NCBI GenBank assembly: GCA_902585315.1
Contig: CACIDC010000003.1
Span: 31,164 to 95,163, forward strand
Direction of reading: 5' to 3'
DNA length: 64,000 nt
Source of the DNA: an uncultured SAR86 cluster bacterium
GTDB lineage: Bacteria; Pseudomonadota; Gammaproteobacteria; Magnimaribacterales; TMED112
The translations under genes were made by a program, and so were the position numbers. The notes below the pieces were generated by a model. The model saw only the letters and a list, made by a program, of their open reading frames with translations. It was not told where the DNA came from and did no database searches. Positions 1-8,633 of this stretch are shown here, piece by piece. Position 1 is the stretch's first letter; every line of letters begins with the position of its first letter.

Positions 1-234
1 ACCATAAGACGACTACAGGATTTAGATGCAAGTTACTATTGGGTCGCACCTTACTTTTTAGCAAGCCTTACAGGAATTTGGATGGCATTGTTTCCTTCTA
101 TAGAGCCCTCAGCAGTGAGATTAGACGCAGCCGGCAACTTAATTTTTATAATTTATTGTTTAGCTTTTCTAAGGCCTGGGGGTTATGAAGATAACAGGTT
201 TGGACCAAATCCTCTCGAAGAAGATACCTATTAA
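1..234 (+). CDS. DUF805 family membrane protein, C-terminal part (cut by window start)
   Basis: The window opens inside this reading frame; 77 codons remain before TAA at 232-234. What is visible matches the end of DUF805 proteins: an RRLQDLD segment, a hydrophobic segment, then a second hydrophobic stretch leading to LRPG and the closing RFGPNP motif. DUF805 proteins are small inner-membrane proteins of unknown function. The gene converges on the YbjQ gene, and their stop codons overlap by 4 nt. The family call rests on the C-terminal motifs only; the start and full length lie outside the window. Confidence 0.75.
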   Translation, partial: TIRRLQDLDASYYWVAPYFLASLTGIWMALFPSIEPSAVRLDAAGNLIFIIYCLAFLRPGGYEDNRFGPNPLEEDTY

Positions 235-554
235 TCTAAGTTTTCTGTAATAACACCTGTGCCATAGGCAACAACTTCTGATGCACCTTGGGCGATTGTG
301 CTGCTTTGAATTCTAAAGCAAATTATCGCATTAGCTCCCTTTTTTTCTGCATCTGCAATCATTCTTTCCACTGCTTGATCTCTTGTTTGCTGAAGTAATC
401 TTGAATACTCTTCTACTTCTCCCCCAACTATGTTTTTCAGGCTCGCGAATACATCTGCTACCGCATGTCTGGCTCGTGCTGAACTACCTTTCACATAACC
501 TATAGTGCTTAAAACTTTTTTTCCAGGTATATTTTCTGAGGTTGTAACTAACAT
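231..554 (-). CDS. YbjQ / UPF0145 family protein
   Basis: This 107-residue protein has the YbjQ layout: an N-terminal strand (MLVTTSENIPGKK), a GYVKGSSARARHAVADVFASL segment (YbjQ proteins usually have a similar G-V-G/S turn here), a helix RDQAVERMIADAEKKGANAI, and a closing strand EVVAYGTGV. The family forms pentamers and has been called heavy-metal-binding-like, but no role is established. A GATAAT hexamer lies 8 nt upstream of the ATG (563-568 on the minus strand), so the message may be nearly leaderless. It converges on the DUF805 gene. Family assignment is firm; function is not. Confidence 0.88.
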   Translation of the reverse strand: MLVTTSENIPGKKVLSTIGYVKGSSARARHAVADVFASLKNIVGGEVEEYSRLLQQTRDQAVERMIADAEKKGANAIICFRIQSSTIAQGASEVVAYGTGVITENLD

Positions 555-630
555 ATTTAGATATTATCAAAATTTTAAATTATTTTTTATGCTTCACAAG
601 AAGTATTAAAAGATTTAAAATGCTTGCTTC

Positions 631-840
631 ATGGCTGTACAAAAAAGTAAAAAAACAAGAAGCAGAGTTGGGATGAGGCGCTCACATGATGCATTGAGCA
701 CAAACTCTTTATCTACTGACCCCGTTTCAGGCGAAAGACATTTAAGACACAATATGTCTGCTGATGGTTTCTACAAAGGTAGATTGATCAAAGATCTCAA
801 AAAGAAATCTAAAGAATCAGAAGAAGAAACCCAGCAATAA
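631..840 (+). CDS. rpmF: 50S ribosomal protein bL32
   Basis: A basic 69-residue protein starting [22 protein letters not shown], the signature start of bL32, with [15 protein letters not shown] in the middle. Most bL32 proteins have about 56-60 residues; the extra length is a charged C-terminal tail ([13 protein letters not shown]). It belongs to the large ribosomal subunit near the peptidyl-transferase exit. It heads the fatty-acid cluster, as in many proteobacteria, but yceD is not upstream and plsX-fabH are not downstream. A TAAAAT hexamer (616-621) 9 nt before the ATG could be the -10 box. Confidence 0.96.
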   Translation: MAVQKSKKTRSRVGMRRSHDALSTNSLSTDPVSGERHLRHNMSADGFYKGRLIKDLKKKSKESEEETQQ

Positions 841-846
841 TTTTAA

Positions 847-1776
847 ATGGCTTTTTCGTTCTTATTTCCCGGTCAAGGGTCTCAATATACAGGAATGTTC
901 GAAAATCATTTCGAGGAATTTGAGGAATTCCAAAAAAATTTATCAATAGCGGAAGAATTTTACAAAGAAGATCTAAAAAGCATCATTTTTCAAGAAGATA
1001 CAAGGTTAAACGATACTTATTATACTCAACCTCTTTTGATGTTAATGAGCTACTCACTCTTCCAAGTTTGGAAAAATCATAACTGCCCACTTCCAAAAGT
1101 TGCTGCTGGACATAGTCTAGGTGAAGTCTCAGCTTTTTTGTGTGCTGGAGGCTTAAATCTTAAAGATGCTTTAAGATTCATTAAATTTAGAGCAACCTTC
1201 ATGGTTGAAGGTAAAGGGAATACCAAAACTAAAATGTCAGCAGTCTTAGGAATGGACGTGGAAAACATAAAAAAAATTCTCTCAGATAAGAAAGCCAAAT
1301 TTCTTGAAGCTGTCAATATGAACTCCCCGTTACAAACTGTTATTGCAGGAAATACCGATGAAATAGAGTCTGTTAAAAATGAACTTAAAGAGAAAGGCGC
1401 TAAAAAAGTAATAGATCTTTCAGTATCAGTGCCATCTCACTCAAGCTTGATGAGAATTGCTACTTCAAAATTAAAGTTAGTGCTTGATGAAATGAAACTT
1501 GAAATGCCTGACTTTCCAGTCATTCAGAATTTACATGCAAAAATTCCTCTAACAGCCAAAGAAATTTGCAACAATCTCGCAGAGCAAATATCCAATCCAG
1601 TTCAGTGGGTTTCTTCTATGAACAGATTGAAAAAATATGGTCTAGAGGAGCATTATGAAATAGGACCTAGTAAAGTGCTTTCTAGTTTAGCTAAACAAAA
1701 TAGAGTAAGAGGGTCGTTTTCATCTCTTGATAATATTGATACATTTAAGGAGTTATTGGAAAGATATGGAAAGTAA
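847..1776 (+). CDS. fabD: Malonyl-CoA:ACP transacylase
   Basis: FabD moves the malonyl group from CoA to acyl carrier protein for fatty-acid elongation in the cytosol. The 309-residue protein has the full family pattern: LFPGQGSQ near the N terminus, the GHSLGE nucleophile elbow with Ser90, Arg115 in the RFIKFR segment for carboxylate binding, and His198 in PSHSS as catalytic partner. Length is normal for the family. It starts 6 nt after rpmF and overlaps fabG by 11 nt. In most gammaproteobacteria plsX and fabH sit between rpmF and fabD; both are missing here. Confidence 0.96.
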   Translation: MAFSFLFPGQGSQYTGMFENHFEEFEEFQKNLSIAEEFYKEDLKSIIFQEDTRLNDTYYTQPLLMLMSYSLFQVWKNHNCPLPKVAAGHSLGEVSAFLCAGGLNLKDALRFIKFRATFMVEGKGNTKTKMSAVLGMDVENIKKILSDKKAKFLEAVNMNSPLQTVIAGNTDEIESVKNELKEKGAKKVIDLSVSVPSHSSLMRIATSKLKLVLDEMKLEMPDFPVIQNLHAKIPLTAKEICNNLAEQISNPVQWVSSMNRLKKYGLEEHYEIGPSKVLSSLAKQNRVRGSFSSLDNIDTFKELLERYGK

Positions 1777-2467
1777 AAAAGTAATAGTTACAGGAGGAAA
1801 TAGAGGGATTGGTAAAGGAATTGTTCTGTCTCTCTTAGAGCAAAGTTATCATGTGCTAACTACCTCTAGAGATATAAAAAAATTTGATATTTCTCATCCA
1901 AATTTAAAATTGGCAGATTTGGATGTTTGTGATGATGAATCAGTTTCAAAGTTTCAAGATATTGTAAACAAATATGATCCAGATATTTTGATAAATAATG
2001 CTGGTGTTACTAAAGATAACCTTTTCTTAAGGATGACCGAGGATGATTGGAATGAAGTTATCGATACTAATTTAAATAGTGTATTTAAAATCACTAAATT
2101 AGTAGTGAAAGGGATGTTAAAAAAGAAATGGGGAAGAATAATCAACATTAGCTCTATTTCAGGTTCTATGGGAAATTCTGGTCAAACAAATTATTCTGCA
2201 TCAAAAGCAGGCGTTGATGCTTTTACAAGATCACTGGCAAAAGAGCTTGGATCAAGGAATATTACTGTTAATTCCATTGCTCCTGGATTTATTCAAACTG
2301 ATATGACCGAAAGCCTAATTAATGAGGATTTAGTAATGAAAATTCCTTTGAAAAGGGTAGGCAATGTTGATGATGTTGCTTCAATAGTAAACTTTTTGGC
2401 ATCAGAAGAGTCTAATTACATAACAGGACAAACATTAGTAGTTGATGGCGGGCTATTTATGAAGTAA
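1766..2467 (+). CDS. fabG: 3-oxoacyl-[ACP] reductase
   Basis: NADPH-dependent reduction of 3-oxoacyl-ACP. This short-chain dehydrogenase of 233 residues shows the Rossmann TGGNRGIGKG loop at residues 9-18, NNAG at 77-80, the catalytic Ser130, Tyr143 and Lys147 (SISGSMGNSGQTNYSASK region), and the IAPGFIQTDM segment. I chose the ATG at 1766: it gives the canonical N terminus and has AAGGAG about 12 nt upstream. The longer frame from 1727 would add 13 unrelated residues inside fabD. It overlaps the end of fabD by 11 nt, which suggests translational coupling. Confidence 0.95.
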   Translation: MESKKVIVTGGNRGIGKGIVLSLLEQSYHVLTTSRDIKKFDISHPNLKLADLDVCDDESVSKFQDIVNKYDPDILINNAGVTKDNLFLRMTEDDWNEVIDTNLNSVFKITKLVVKGMLKKKWGRIINISSISGSMGNSGQTNYSASKAGVDAFTRSLAKELGSRNITVNSIAPGFIQTDMTESLINEDLVMKIPLKRVGNVDDVASIVNFLASEESNYITGQTLVVDGGLFMK

Positions 2468-2499
2468 TGTATGTTTTACAAATTTACTGAGGAGTAATA

Positions 2500-2733
2500 A
2501 TGAGCGAAGTTCAAGATAAAGTTGTTGAAATTGTGTGTAACCAGTTAGAGATAAGTAAAGAAGACGTAACACCTGATTCTTCTTTAGTTGAAGATCTTGG
2601 AGCAGATTCTCTTGACACAGTAGAATTAGTGATGGCATTTGAGGAAGAATTTGGTCTTGAAATCCCAGATGATGAGGCTGAAAATATTACAACGATTAAA
2701 AGTGCCGTGGATTGGATCGAAAAAAATAGCTAA
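2500..2733 (+). CDS. acpP: Acyl carrier protein
   Basis: A 77-residue acidic protein with the phosphopantetheine site [10 protein letters not shown], Ser37 being the attachment residue, and helix II/III text typical of AcpP ([20 protein letters not shown]). It carries growing acyl chains for fatty-acid and lipid A synthesis. A clear GAGGAG ribosome site lies ahead of the ATG, one of the few strong ones in the cluster and consistent with high expression. fabF and pabC, usual downstream neighbours, are absent; mltG follows, and its coding frame appears to begin inside acpP. Confidence 0.97.
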   Translation: MSEVQDKVVEIVCNQLEISKEDVTPDSSLVEDLGADSLDTVELVMAFEEEFGLEIPDDEAENITTIKSAVDWIEKNS

Positions 2734-3694
2734 GAAGTCTTTTTTTTTAATCCTGATTTTAAGTTTTATAATAATTTTTTTAAAACTTCAGTTTGCCTTG
2801 CTGCAAAAGATACCCATAAATGATACGAATCAAACCTTTATTGTAAAAAAAGGGGACAGTCTCTATGGGATTCTATCAAGCCTTGAAGAGGAATATAATT
2901 TATCTAATACGTGGTGGATAAAGTTTAAATATATTTTTAAACGAGACCCAATAATTAAAGCTGGTCGTTATAATATTTATCCAGACACTGCAATTTCTGA
3001 GCTTATTGAGCGGTTTGAGGATGGAGATGTCCAGCTTTTTAAACTAGCAATCATTGAGGGTACTGTTGCAAAAGATAACTTGAATTATCTAGAAAAAATA
3101 ATTGAGGATGAAAAACTGAATTTTGATGTCCCTCAAAGTGTTAGAGATTTATTTGCTGAAGAAGCCTTGGTAATGCCAGATACCTATTTTTTCAGTGATC
3201 AACAAGATTTAATTAAAGTTTTGAGCAACTCAAGAATGTACCTAAAACGTTATCTGAGTGATTCATGGGCTAAAAAATCTAAAGATAATCCCCTCGAAAC
3301 ACCTTATGAGGCTTTGATTTTAGCTTCAATAATCGAAAGAGAAGCGGTATTGCCCTCAGAGCAAGAGAAAATAGCCTCTGTATTTCTTTCAAGGTTAAAA
3401 ATTGATATGAAACTACAAGCCGATCCAACGTCCTCGTATGGTTTTTATGGGTCTTATGGAAAGAAAATAGGCAGAGCGGTGTTAGATGACGAAAACCCTT
3501 ATAACACTTACCAAAATAAAGGATTGCCTCCAGGACCAATTTGTTACCCATCAAAAGGGGCGATCGACGCAGCTATAAAATCCTCTCCAGGAGACTTTTA
3601 TTATTTTGTTGCGAAAGGCGATGGTTCTCATATCTTTTCAAAGACATATGAAGAACATAATAAAGCTGTAAAAAAATACATTTACAGTAAATAA
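2702..3694 (+). CDS. mltG: Endolytic murein transglycosylase MltG (YceG-like)
   Basis: MltG is an inner-membrane lytic transglycosylase that cleaves nascent glycan strands and helps set their length. After a basic start there is one membrane helix (about residues 13-34), a LysM-like segment ([13 protein letters not shown]), then the YceG catalytic domain with Glu212 in ASIIERE and the ADPTSSYG and GLPPGPI motifs near the C terminus. The start is uncertain: GTG at 2702 overlaps acpP by 32 nt and keeps the membrane helix; in-frame ATGs at 2639, 2669 and 2672 lie deeper in acpP. Its place between acpP and tmk matches the gammaproteobacterial order without pabC. Confidence 0.9.
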   Translation: MPWIGSKKIAKKSFFLILILSFIIIFLKLQFALLQKIPINDTNQTFIVKKGDSLYGILSSLEEEYNLSNTWWIKFKYIFKRDPIIKAGRYNIYPDTAISELIERFEDGDVQLFKLAIIEGTVAKDNLNYLEKIIEDEKLNFDVPQSVRDLFAEEALVMPDTYFFSDQQDLIKVLSNSRMYLKRYLSDSWAKKSKDNPLETPYEALILASIIEREAVLPSEQEKIASVFLSRLKIDMKLQADPTSSYGFYGSYGKKIGRAVLDDENPYNTYQNKGLPPGPICYPSKGAIDAAIKSSPGDFYYFVAKGDGSHIFSKTYEEHNKAVKKYIYSK

Positions 3695-3702
3695 TATATA
3701 TT

Positions 3703-4320
3703 GTGTTTATATCATTCGAAGGCATTGAGGGATCAGGAAAATCCACACAAATTAATTTATTAGAATCTTCGCTCAAGGATCTAGGTCACAGTGTAAAAAA
3801 ACTTAGAGAGCCTGGCACTACTTTGCTTGGCGAGAGGATAAGAGAAATTTTTCTTGAAGATACTAATGAGTGTATTGATCCTATCACAGAAGCATTTTTG
3901 CTTTACGCATCTAGAAAGCACTTAGATCAAAATATTTTAAGAAAAAATCTGGATAATGGTTTTGTTGTAATTGCTGATAGATATGCTGATGCAACTTTAG
4001 CTTATCAATGTTATGGAAAGGGCTTAAGTGCCGATTTTATAGATTATATACATGAAGAATCTAAACTTTTGACTCCAGATTTAACATTCTATATGGATAT
4101 TTCAGCAAAAAAGTCCAAAGAAAGAATTTCACACAGAGAGATGGATAGAATGGAAAGTGAGTCATTAGAATTTTTTGAAAAAGTTAGACAAGGATACCTT
4201 GAAATAGCTGTTAAAAGTCCAGGTAGAGTTGTATGTCTTGACGCTAATAAAAGCATAGAGGAATTAAAAACAGAAATATTAAATAAAACTTTGGAAAAGA
4301 TAAATGATGCCATGGAATAA
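3703..4320 (+). CDS. tmk: Thymidylate kinase
   Basis: Tmk phosphorylates dTMP to dTDP. The 205-residue protein starts MFISFEGIEGSGKST, with the P-loop at residues 7-15, followed by the REPGTT motif (dTMP-binding loop) and the ADRYADATLAYQ segment that holds the DR(Y/F) motif. The start is GTG at 3703, 8 nt after mltG. The end overlaps holB by 17 nt, as in many gammaproteobacteria where tmk and holB are coupled. Confidence 0.95.
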   Translation: MFISFEGIEGSGKSTQINLLESSLKDLGHSVKKLREPGTTLLGERIREIFLEDTNECIDPITEAFLLYASRKHLDQNILRKNLDNGFVVIADRYADATLAYQCYGKGLSADFIDYIHEESKLLTPDLTFYMDISAKKSKERISHREMDRMESESLEFFEKVRQGYLEIAVKSPGRVVCLDANKSIEELKTEILNKTLEKINDAME

Positions 4321-5110
4321 CAAATTTTTAAAAAATCAGGGCAGCATCAAACCTAAAACTATAATTTGTGGTTCTGACGGTCAAGACATCAAGACAGTTG
4401 CTCGAGAAATTGCAAAAAGCTTTATTTCTAATGTTGATGGTAAAGATTACAGTAACTTTGAGTTGGAAAATATAGCATCTCATAATTTTTATTTTTTAAA
4501 AAAAGACCCAGAAAAAAATAATATACCTATTGCCGAATTGCGAGCACCAAAAGATTTTTTATCTTTAAGTTCATCTGGCAAGAGATTGCTTTTTATCCAA
4601 GGAGGAGAAGATATTAGGATTGATGGTTACAACTCATTATTAAAGGTTGCAGAAGATTCTGGTGATGATACTTACATAATTATTGCGACCAATGATTTAT
4701 CTTCAATCCCAGCGACTATTAAGAGTAGATTTTATATATCAAGAATTCCTCGGCCATCTGTTCAAGAAGTGAAAGTTTTTCTATCTGAGAGTAATGAAAA
4801 CCTCTCAAGATCTGCAATTGGGTTTTTATCTGAGAATCCAAAAGAGCTTGAATTATCTTTTACTGAGGCCGTAAAAAAAATGGAAAAGTATGACTTGTTT
4901 TTGAGCAAGAGAGACATTCAGTCAAAAGATAGGGAAGAAATTTCTGGCTTTGCCGATTACTTAATTTATCTCCAAAAGTTGAATATTAGCACTACAGCAA
5001 AAATTTCTCTGAAAAATTTAGACGAGTTAATCGATATAAAAAAATCAATAAATCTTACTAATAATTTAAGTTTAGATGTTATTAAGTTAAGAATTAATTC
5101 TTGCTTATAG
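4304..5110 (+). CDS. holB: DNA polymerase III delta-prime subunit, reduced form
   Basis: Recognised by position after tmk and by clamp-loader text: LLFIQGGEDIRIDGYNSLLKVAEDSGDDTYIIIATNDLSSIPATIKSRF corresponds to the helper-ATPase region that ends in the SRC motif, here SRF (about residues 98-145). At 268 residues it is shorter than the roughly 330 of E. coli. The N-terminal four-cysteine zinc module of delta-prime is not visible, and there is no P-loop (delta-prime is normally non-catalytic). The start codons ATG-ATG at 4304 and 4307 overlap tmk. Its end overlaps the amidase gene on the other strand by 17 nt. The call is good from context, moderate from sequence alone. Confidence 0.8.
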   Translation: MMPWNNKFLKNQGSIKPKTIICGSDGQDIKTVAREIAKSFISNVDGKDYSNFELENIASHNFYFLKKDPEKNNIPIAELRAPKDFLSLSSSGKRLLFIQGGEDIRIDGYNSLLKVAEDSGDDTYIIIATNDLSSIPATIKSRFYISRIPRPSVQEVKVFLSESNENLSRSAIGFLSENPKELELSFTEAVKKMEKYDLFLSKRDIQSKDREEISGFADYLIYLQKLNISTTAKISLKNLDELIDIKKSINLTNNLSLDVIKLRINSCL

Positions 5111-6620
5111 TTGGTTTTGGAAAAAAATTATTTTTTTGTTCAAAAGAGTAAGCAAGATTAATTAAGTTCACTTCATCCCAAGCAGTTCCCATAAATGAAA
5201 GCCCCGTTGGAAAACCGTCAACAAGAGCTAAGGGTATTGTTATATGGGGATATCCAGAAATAGCAGATAGTGCACCATTTCCCCAACCATTTTCGAAATT
5301 ATCACCATTTTGATAATCAATTTTCCACGCAGTATTTCTTGTTAAGCCAACAATAGCATCCAATTTATTTTCAATTAAAATTTTATCTAAATAGCTTCTT
5401 GAAAATTCAACAATTTCTAATGCGTCCTGATAGATCTGATCTGTATTTTCATCTCCCATTTTTTTCCCAGGGCCTGCTGCAATGCTACTTAAAAAATATT
5501 CTTGCCCATAAAAACTCATTGTTTCTTTTTTATTGGCATTATTAAAATCGACTATTGATTGCATATTTTTCATGGACGATTTTGATTTTCTCAAATAATC
5601 ATTAAGTCCGATAAAGAATTCATGTTCTAGGATAAAGAGCGCAGACGACCAAAAGTTGTTTGGTAAGGGTTCTAGAGTTATTGGGACAATTTCAGCGCCT
5701 GCCCTCAAAAGAACCTCTTTTGCCTTATTTGTTAGGGTAAAAGTTATCTCTAAATCTTCATTACTTGGGAGGATTAGGCCAATTCTCTTTCCTTTAAGAA
5801 AATTGCTATTTAAATTTACTAATCCAGAAAAATCAAAATTCGAAGGTATCTTGCTAGTGGCTTTATCCTTTGGGTCTTTACCTGAAATTGTTTTAAGAAC
5901 TACAGCTGCATCATAGACGTTTCTAGCCATTGGTCCAGCTGTATCCTGTGTAGAGGAAATTGGGATTATTCCATGCCTGCTTACTAAGCCCACGGTTGGT
6001 TTTATGCCAACAACTCCGTTAATGGATGCAGGACAAGTTATAGAGCCATTTGTTTCTGTTCCTATTGAAACCGGCACCAAACCTAATGCTACTGCAGCAG
6101 CGCTGCCAGAACTTGAACCACATGGGTTATAGTCAAGGTTATATGGGTTTCTTGTTTGCCCGCCATAGCTTGACCAGCCACTCACCGAATTCCTTCCTCT
6201 AAAATTTGCCCATTCGGAGAGGTTTGTCTTTCCGATAACTAAAAATCCTGACTTTTTCAATTTAGTCACAAGATTTGCATCTCTACGAGGGAAATTATCA
6301 AGCATTGAGAGGGAGCCAGCAGTATTTGCCAATCCCAGCGAATCTATATTATCTTTAATTAAGATTGGTATACCTTGCCACTCTTTATTTCTACTGTATA
6401 CATAGGATTTATAAATTTCTGCCGTATCGTAAAGTGAGACAATCGAATTAACCTCACTATCAAGATAATTAATATCTTTTATATATTCTTCTATGAAAGC
6501 TTTTTTATTTTGGCTTATATCAAAAGATTCTTTGAATTCTTCTATTGAGTGAAATTGCAGTGAACCAGCACTACAAAATAACAGTGGGAATAAAAGAAAA
6601 AAGATGATTTTATTTTGCAT
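5094..6620 (-). CDS. Secreted amidase (amidase signature family)
   Basis: A 508-residue Ser-Ser-Lys amidase with an N-terminal signal peptide (hydrophobic residues 4-16), so it probably acts in the periplasm. The catalytic set is visible: Lys89 in ILIKDNID, cis-Ser169 in the PCGSSSGSAAA signature, and nucleophile Ser193 in TETNGSI. The family hydrolyses C-terminal peptide amides, fatty amides and other carboxamides; the closest textbook relatives with export signals are peptide amidases. GatA is unlikely because of the signal peptide and the lack of gatB/gatC nearby. The real substrate cannot be read from the sequence. Confidence 0.88.
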   Translation of the reverse strand: MQNKIIFFLLFPLLFCSAGSLQFHSIEEFKESFDISQNKKAFIEEYIKDINYLDSEVNSIVSLYDTAEIYKSYVYSRNKEWQGIPILIKDNIDSLGLANTAGSLSMLDNFPRRDANLVTKLKKSGFLVIGKTNLSEWANFRGRNSVSGWSSYGGQTRNPYNLDYNPCGSSSGSAAAVALGLVPVSIGTETNGSITCPASINGVVGIKPTVGLVSRHGIIPISSTQDTAGPMARNVYDAAVVLKTISGKDPKDKATSKIPSNFDFSGLVNLNSNFLKGKRIGLILPSNEDLEITFTLTNKAKEVLLRAGAEIVPITLEPLPNNFWSSALFILEHEFFIGLNDYLRKSKSSMKNMQSIVDFNNANKKETMSFYGQEYFLSSIAAGPGKKMGDENTDQIYQDALEIVEFSRSYLDKILIENKLDAIVGLTRNTAWKIDYQNGDNFENGWGNGALSAISGYPHITIPLALVDGFPTGLSFMGTAWDEVNLINLAYSFEQKNNFFPKPTISKN

Positions 6621-6659
6621 AAAACCATCTTAAAGGATTTTTATAATTTAGATTAAGTT

Positions 6660-6729
6660 TGAGCGAGAAAAAAAACTAAAAGTTTATAGGGGTAAAAACA
6701 TGAGAGTAGTAAGTTTTTTCCCTCGCTCA
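6660..6729. repeat. Long inverted repeat between amtB and the amidase gene
   Basis: TGAGCGAG at 6660-6667 pairs with CTCGCTCA at 6722-6729, and the stem can continue through an A-run ending ACT paired with AGTTTTTT, past a two-base bulge. The loop is about 35 nt. It lies just downstream of the amtB stop codon and upstream of the amidase start, both on the minus strand. It may act as a transcript 3' end or processing stem. The T-run sits on the loop side rather than after the stem, so it is not a textbook terminator. Confidence 0.5.
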
Positions 6730-6736
6730 TACTAAA

Positions 6737-7987
6737 TTAAAATTCTGGGTATGCCTCTATACCAATTTCTTCAGCATCCAGTCCTTTTTTCTGAATTGCA
6801 TCAGAAGCTCTGACAGGAACTATAAAATTGAGTAAAAACAAAAATGCATAAGTTAATGCAAAACCCCAGAGAGCTATGCACATTACACCATATGCTTGAG
6901 AACCAAATGTTGCTTCAGCATTGGTGAATGGCACAACCATAACTCCAAAAATTCCTGCTGTTCCGTGTGCAGATATTGCTCCTACAGGATCATCCACCTT
7001 AAAGAATTGCTCAAGTGCAACAAGCGATCCGTAGCAAAGTAATCCTCCGCATGCTCCTATAAGAGTTGCCTCATAGCCACTTGGTGATAATGGATCAGCT
7101 GTAATAGATACTAACCCTGATATTGCACCATTTAATGCATAAAGAATATTTGTTTTACCAAAAAATACTCTTGATACAACTAAACAGGCCATAGCACCAC
7201 CACCTGCAGCAGCATTAGTATTTAAGAAAATTTGAGCTACTGCATTTGCATTTTCTACACCATTAATTGCAAGTTGTGAGCCTCCATTGAATCCAAACCA
7301 GCCTAGCCATAGGATAAAAGTACCTAAAGCTGCCACAGGTATATTAGCTCCATAGAGTTTATTTGTTTTAGCTACTGGAAATACACCCATAGCTTTGCCG
7401 GTCACTTTTCCATATTTACCCACTCTTGGTCCGATAAACATTGCAGCAGCAAGAGCACATGCGGCTCCAGCAAGATGAACTGTTCCCGAACCAGCAAAAT
7501 CTGAATAGCCATCGACTTTTAAAAAGCCTCCGCCCCAATTCCAAAAACCTTGAACTGGGTAAATGAAAGCTGCTATGAAGACTACAAGCACAAAGAAAGG
7601 CCACTGATTCATTCTTTCAGCAACTGCACCCGATACTATCGAACAAGCTGTTGCTACAAAAACTACTTGAAAAAAGAAATCAGCAGACTCTGCATACCCA
7701 TAGCCATCAACAACTGTATCAGCAACTGTGTCACCAAAACCAAAGTCAAAAGCAGGCATCCAGCCGCCGGCAAAATCATCTCCCGGATACATGGCCAAAT
7801 AACCACACAACAAGAACATAAAACACGAAATTGAATAGAGACCAACGTTTTTCGTTACTATTTCAGCAGTATTTCTTCTTCTTACTAACCCTGCTTCAAG
7901 CATTGTGAATCCTGCAGCCATCCACATCACTAATGCAGCAGTTAGAAGCATATATAAAGTATTTAACGAATAACTTAATTCTTCCAT
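6737..7987 (-). CDS. amtB: Ammonium transporter
   Basis: Inner-membrane ammonium channel of 416 residues with the expected run of about eleven hydrophobic helices. Family signatures: EAGLVRRRN in the first helices, the twin pore histidines His171 (GSGTVHLAGA) and His341 (SAHGTAGIFG), and the FNGGSQLA loop. I chose the ATG at 7987 with GGAG seven nt upstream; a TTG four codons earlier is possible but unlikely. It follows the TorF porin gene by 17 nt, and both lie downstream of the glutamine riboswitch. The usual partner glnK is not adjacent, so local control may depend on the RNA element. Confidence 0.96.
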   Translation of the reverse strand: MEELSYSLNTLYMLLTAALVMWMAAGFTMLEAGLVRRRNTAEIVTKNVGLYSISCFMFLLCGYLAMYPGDDFAGGWMPAFDFGFGDTVADTVVDGYGYAESADFFFQVVFVATACSIVSGAVAERMNQWPFFVLVVFIAAFIYPVQGFWNWGGGFLKVDGYSDFAGSGTVHLAGAACALAAAMFIGPRVGKYGKVTGKAMGVFPVAKTNKLYGANIPVAALGTFILWLGWFGFNGGSQLAINGVENANAVAQIFLNTNAAAGGGAMACLVVSRVFFGKTNILYALNGAISGLVSITADPLSPSGYEATLIGACGGLLCYGSLVALEQFFKVDDPVGAISAHGTAGIFGVMVVPFTNAEATFGSQAYGVMCIALWGFALTYAFLFLLNFIVPVRASDAIQKKGLDAEEIGIEAYPEF

Positions 7988-8004
7988 GACTAACTCCAAA
8001 TTTT

Positions 8005-8601
8005 CTAGAAAGAAGCTCCTAGCGTAAAGAATACGCTATCTTCGTCTTCCATTTCACTTCCTTCCTCAGCTGAAAAATCGCTGTAGCCTACAGAAGCATC
8101 ATATCCAAATAGTGGGAAAGCATATGCTACTAAGAAGTTTGTGCCATAACCATTATAGTCACCGTAAGAAATACTTACGTAATCATCAGAATAAAAAGCT
8201 TCCATATAATTAGCATCGCCTTCTAGAGGCTCATAGTATGAAAAACCCATGCCTTCATATGAAGCTGAGATATAGAATTCTTCAAAATCACCGCTAGTAC
8301 CTGGGTAGGCGTAGTCAATATACCCTATGTCATAATCAATTACACCTTCGAAAACACCTGTGAAACCAGCATAAGTGTCAAGCTCTAATCCAGCACCACC
8401 AAAAGCAACGTTGGATCCCCATGTTCCAGCGTAAAAGCCTGATTCATGTGAGTAATCAAAACCACCACTGTAGCCAGGGTCATCCATAGTCTGAGTCATT
8501 CCTCGCCAAATATAGTTTGACGAAAAAGTAAAGTTTCCTGATAGTTCAGCAAACATTGGTAAAGTTAGAAACATGACTAAAGTCATCATTCCCTTTTTCA
8601 T
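8005..8601 (-). CDS. TorF-family putative outer-membrane porin
   Basis: A 198-residue protein with a signal peptide (MKKGMMTLVMFLTLPMFA) followed by the TorF/Gcw_chp start: SGNFTFSSNYIWRGMTQT, then alternating aromatic and acidic beta strands and a C-terminal Phe typical of outer-membrane barrels. The ATG at 8601 is chosen because AAGGAG (8608-8613 on the minus strand) sits 6 nt upstream and because it yields a clean signal peptide. It is the first gene after the glutamine riboswitch and precedes amtB by 17 nt. This suggests a role in passage of ammonium or another small nitrogen compound across the outer membrane. The transport role is inferred from the neighbourhood. Confidence 0.85.
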   Translation of the reverse strand: MKKGMMTLVMFLTLPMFAELSGNFTFSSNYIWRGMTQTMDDPGYSGGFDYSHESGFYAGTWGSNVAFGGAGLELDTYAGFTGVFEGVIDYDIGYIDYAYPGTSGDFEEFYISASYEGMGFSYYEPLEGDANYMEAFYSDDYVSISYGDYNGYGTNFLVAYAFPLFGYDASVGYSDFSAEEGSEMEDEDSVFFTLGASF

Positions 8602-8633
8602 AAACATCTCCTTAAAAATGCGAAATATAAAAA

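Noticed and set aside
1727..1765. Upstream extension of fabG
   Set aside because: The 13 extra residues lie inside fabD and have no family similarity; the ATG at 1766 with AAGGAG gives the standard FabG start.
2639..2701. ATG starts of mltG deep inside acpP
   Set aside because: They would require overlaps of 62-95 nt and add residues encoded by the acpP core in another frame; GTG 2702 keeps the membrane helix with less overlap. The choice remains uncertain.
6700..6735. An 11-codon frame (ATG to TAA) inside the inverted repeat downstream of amtB
   Set aside because: Too short, no ribosome-binding site, and fully explained by the inverted repeat.
7416..7845. Reading frames on both strands within amtB
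   Set aside because: They lie inside a fully conserved membrane transporter; composition and lack of family signals show they are shadow frames.
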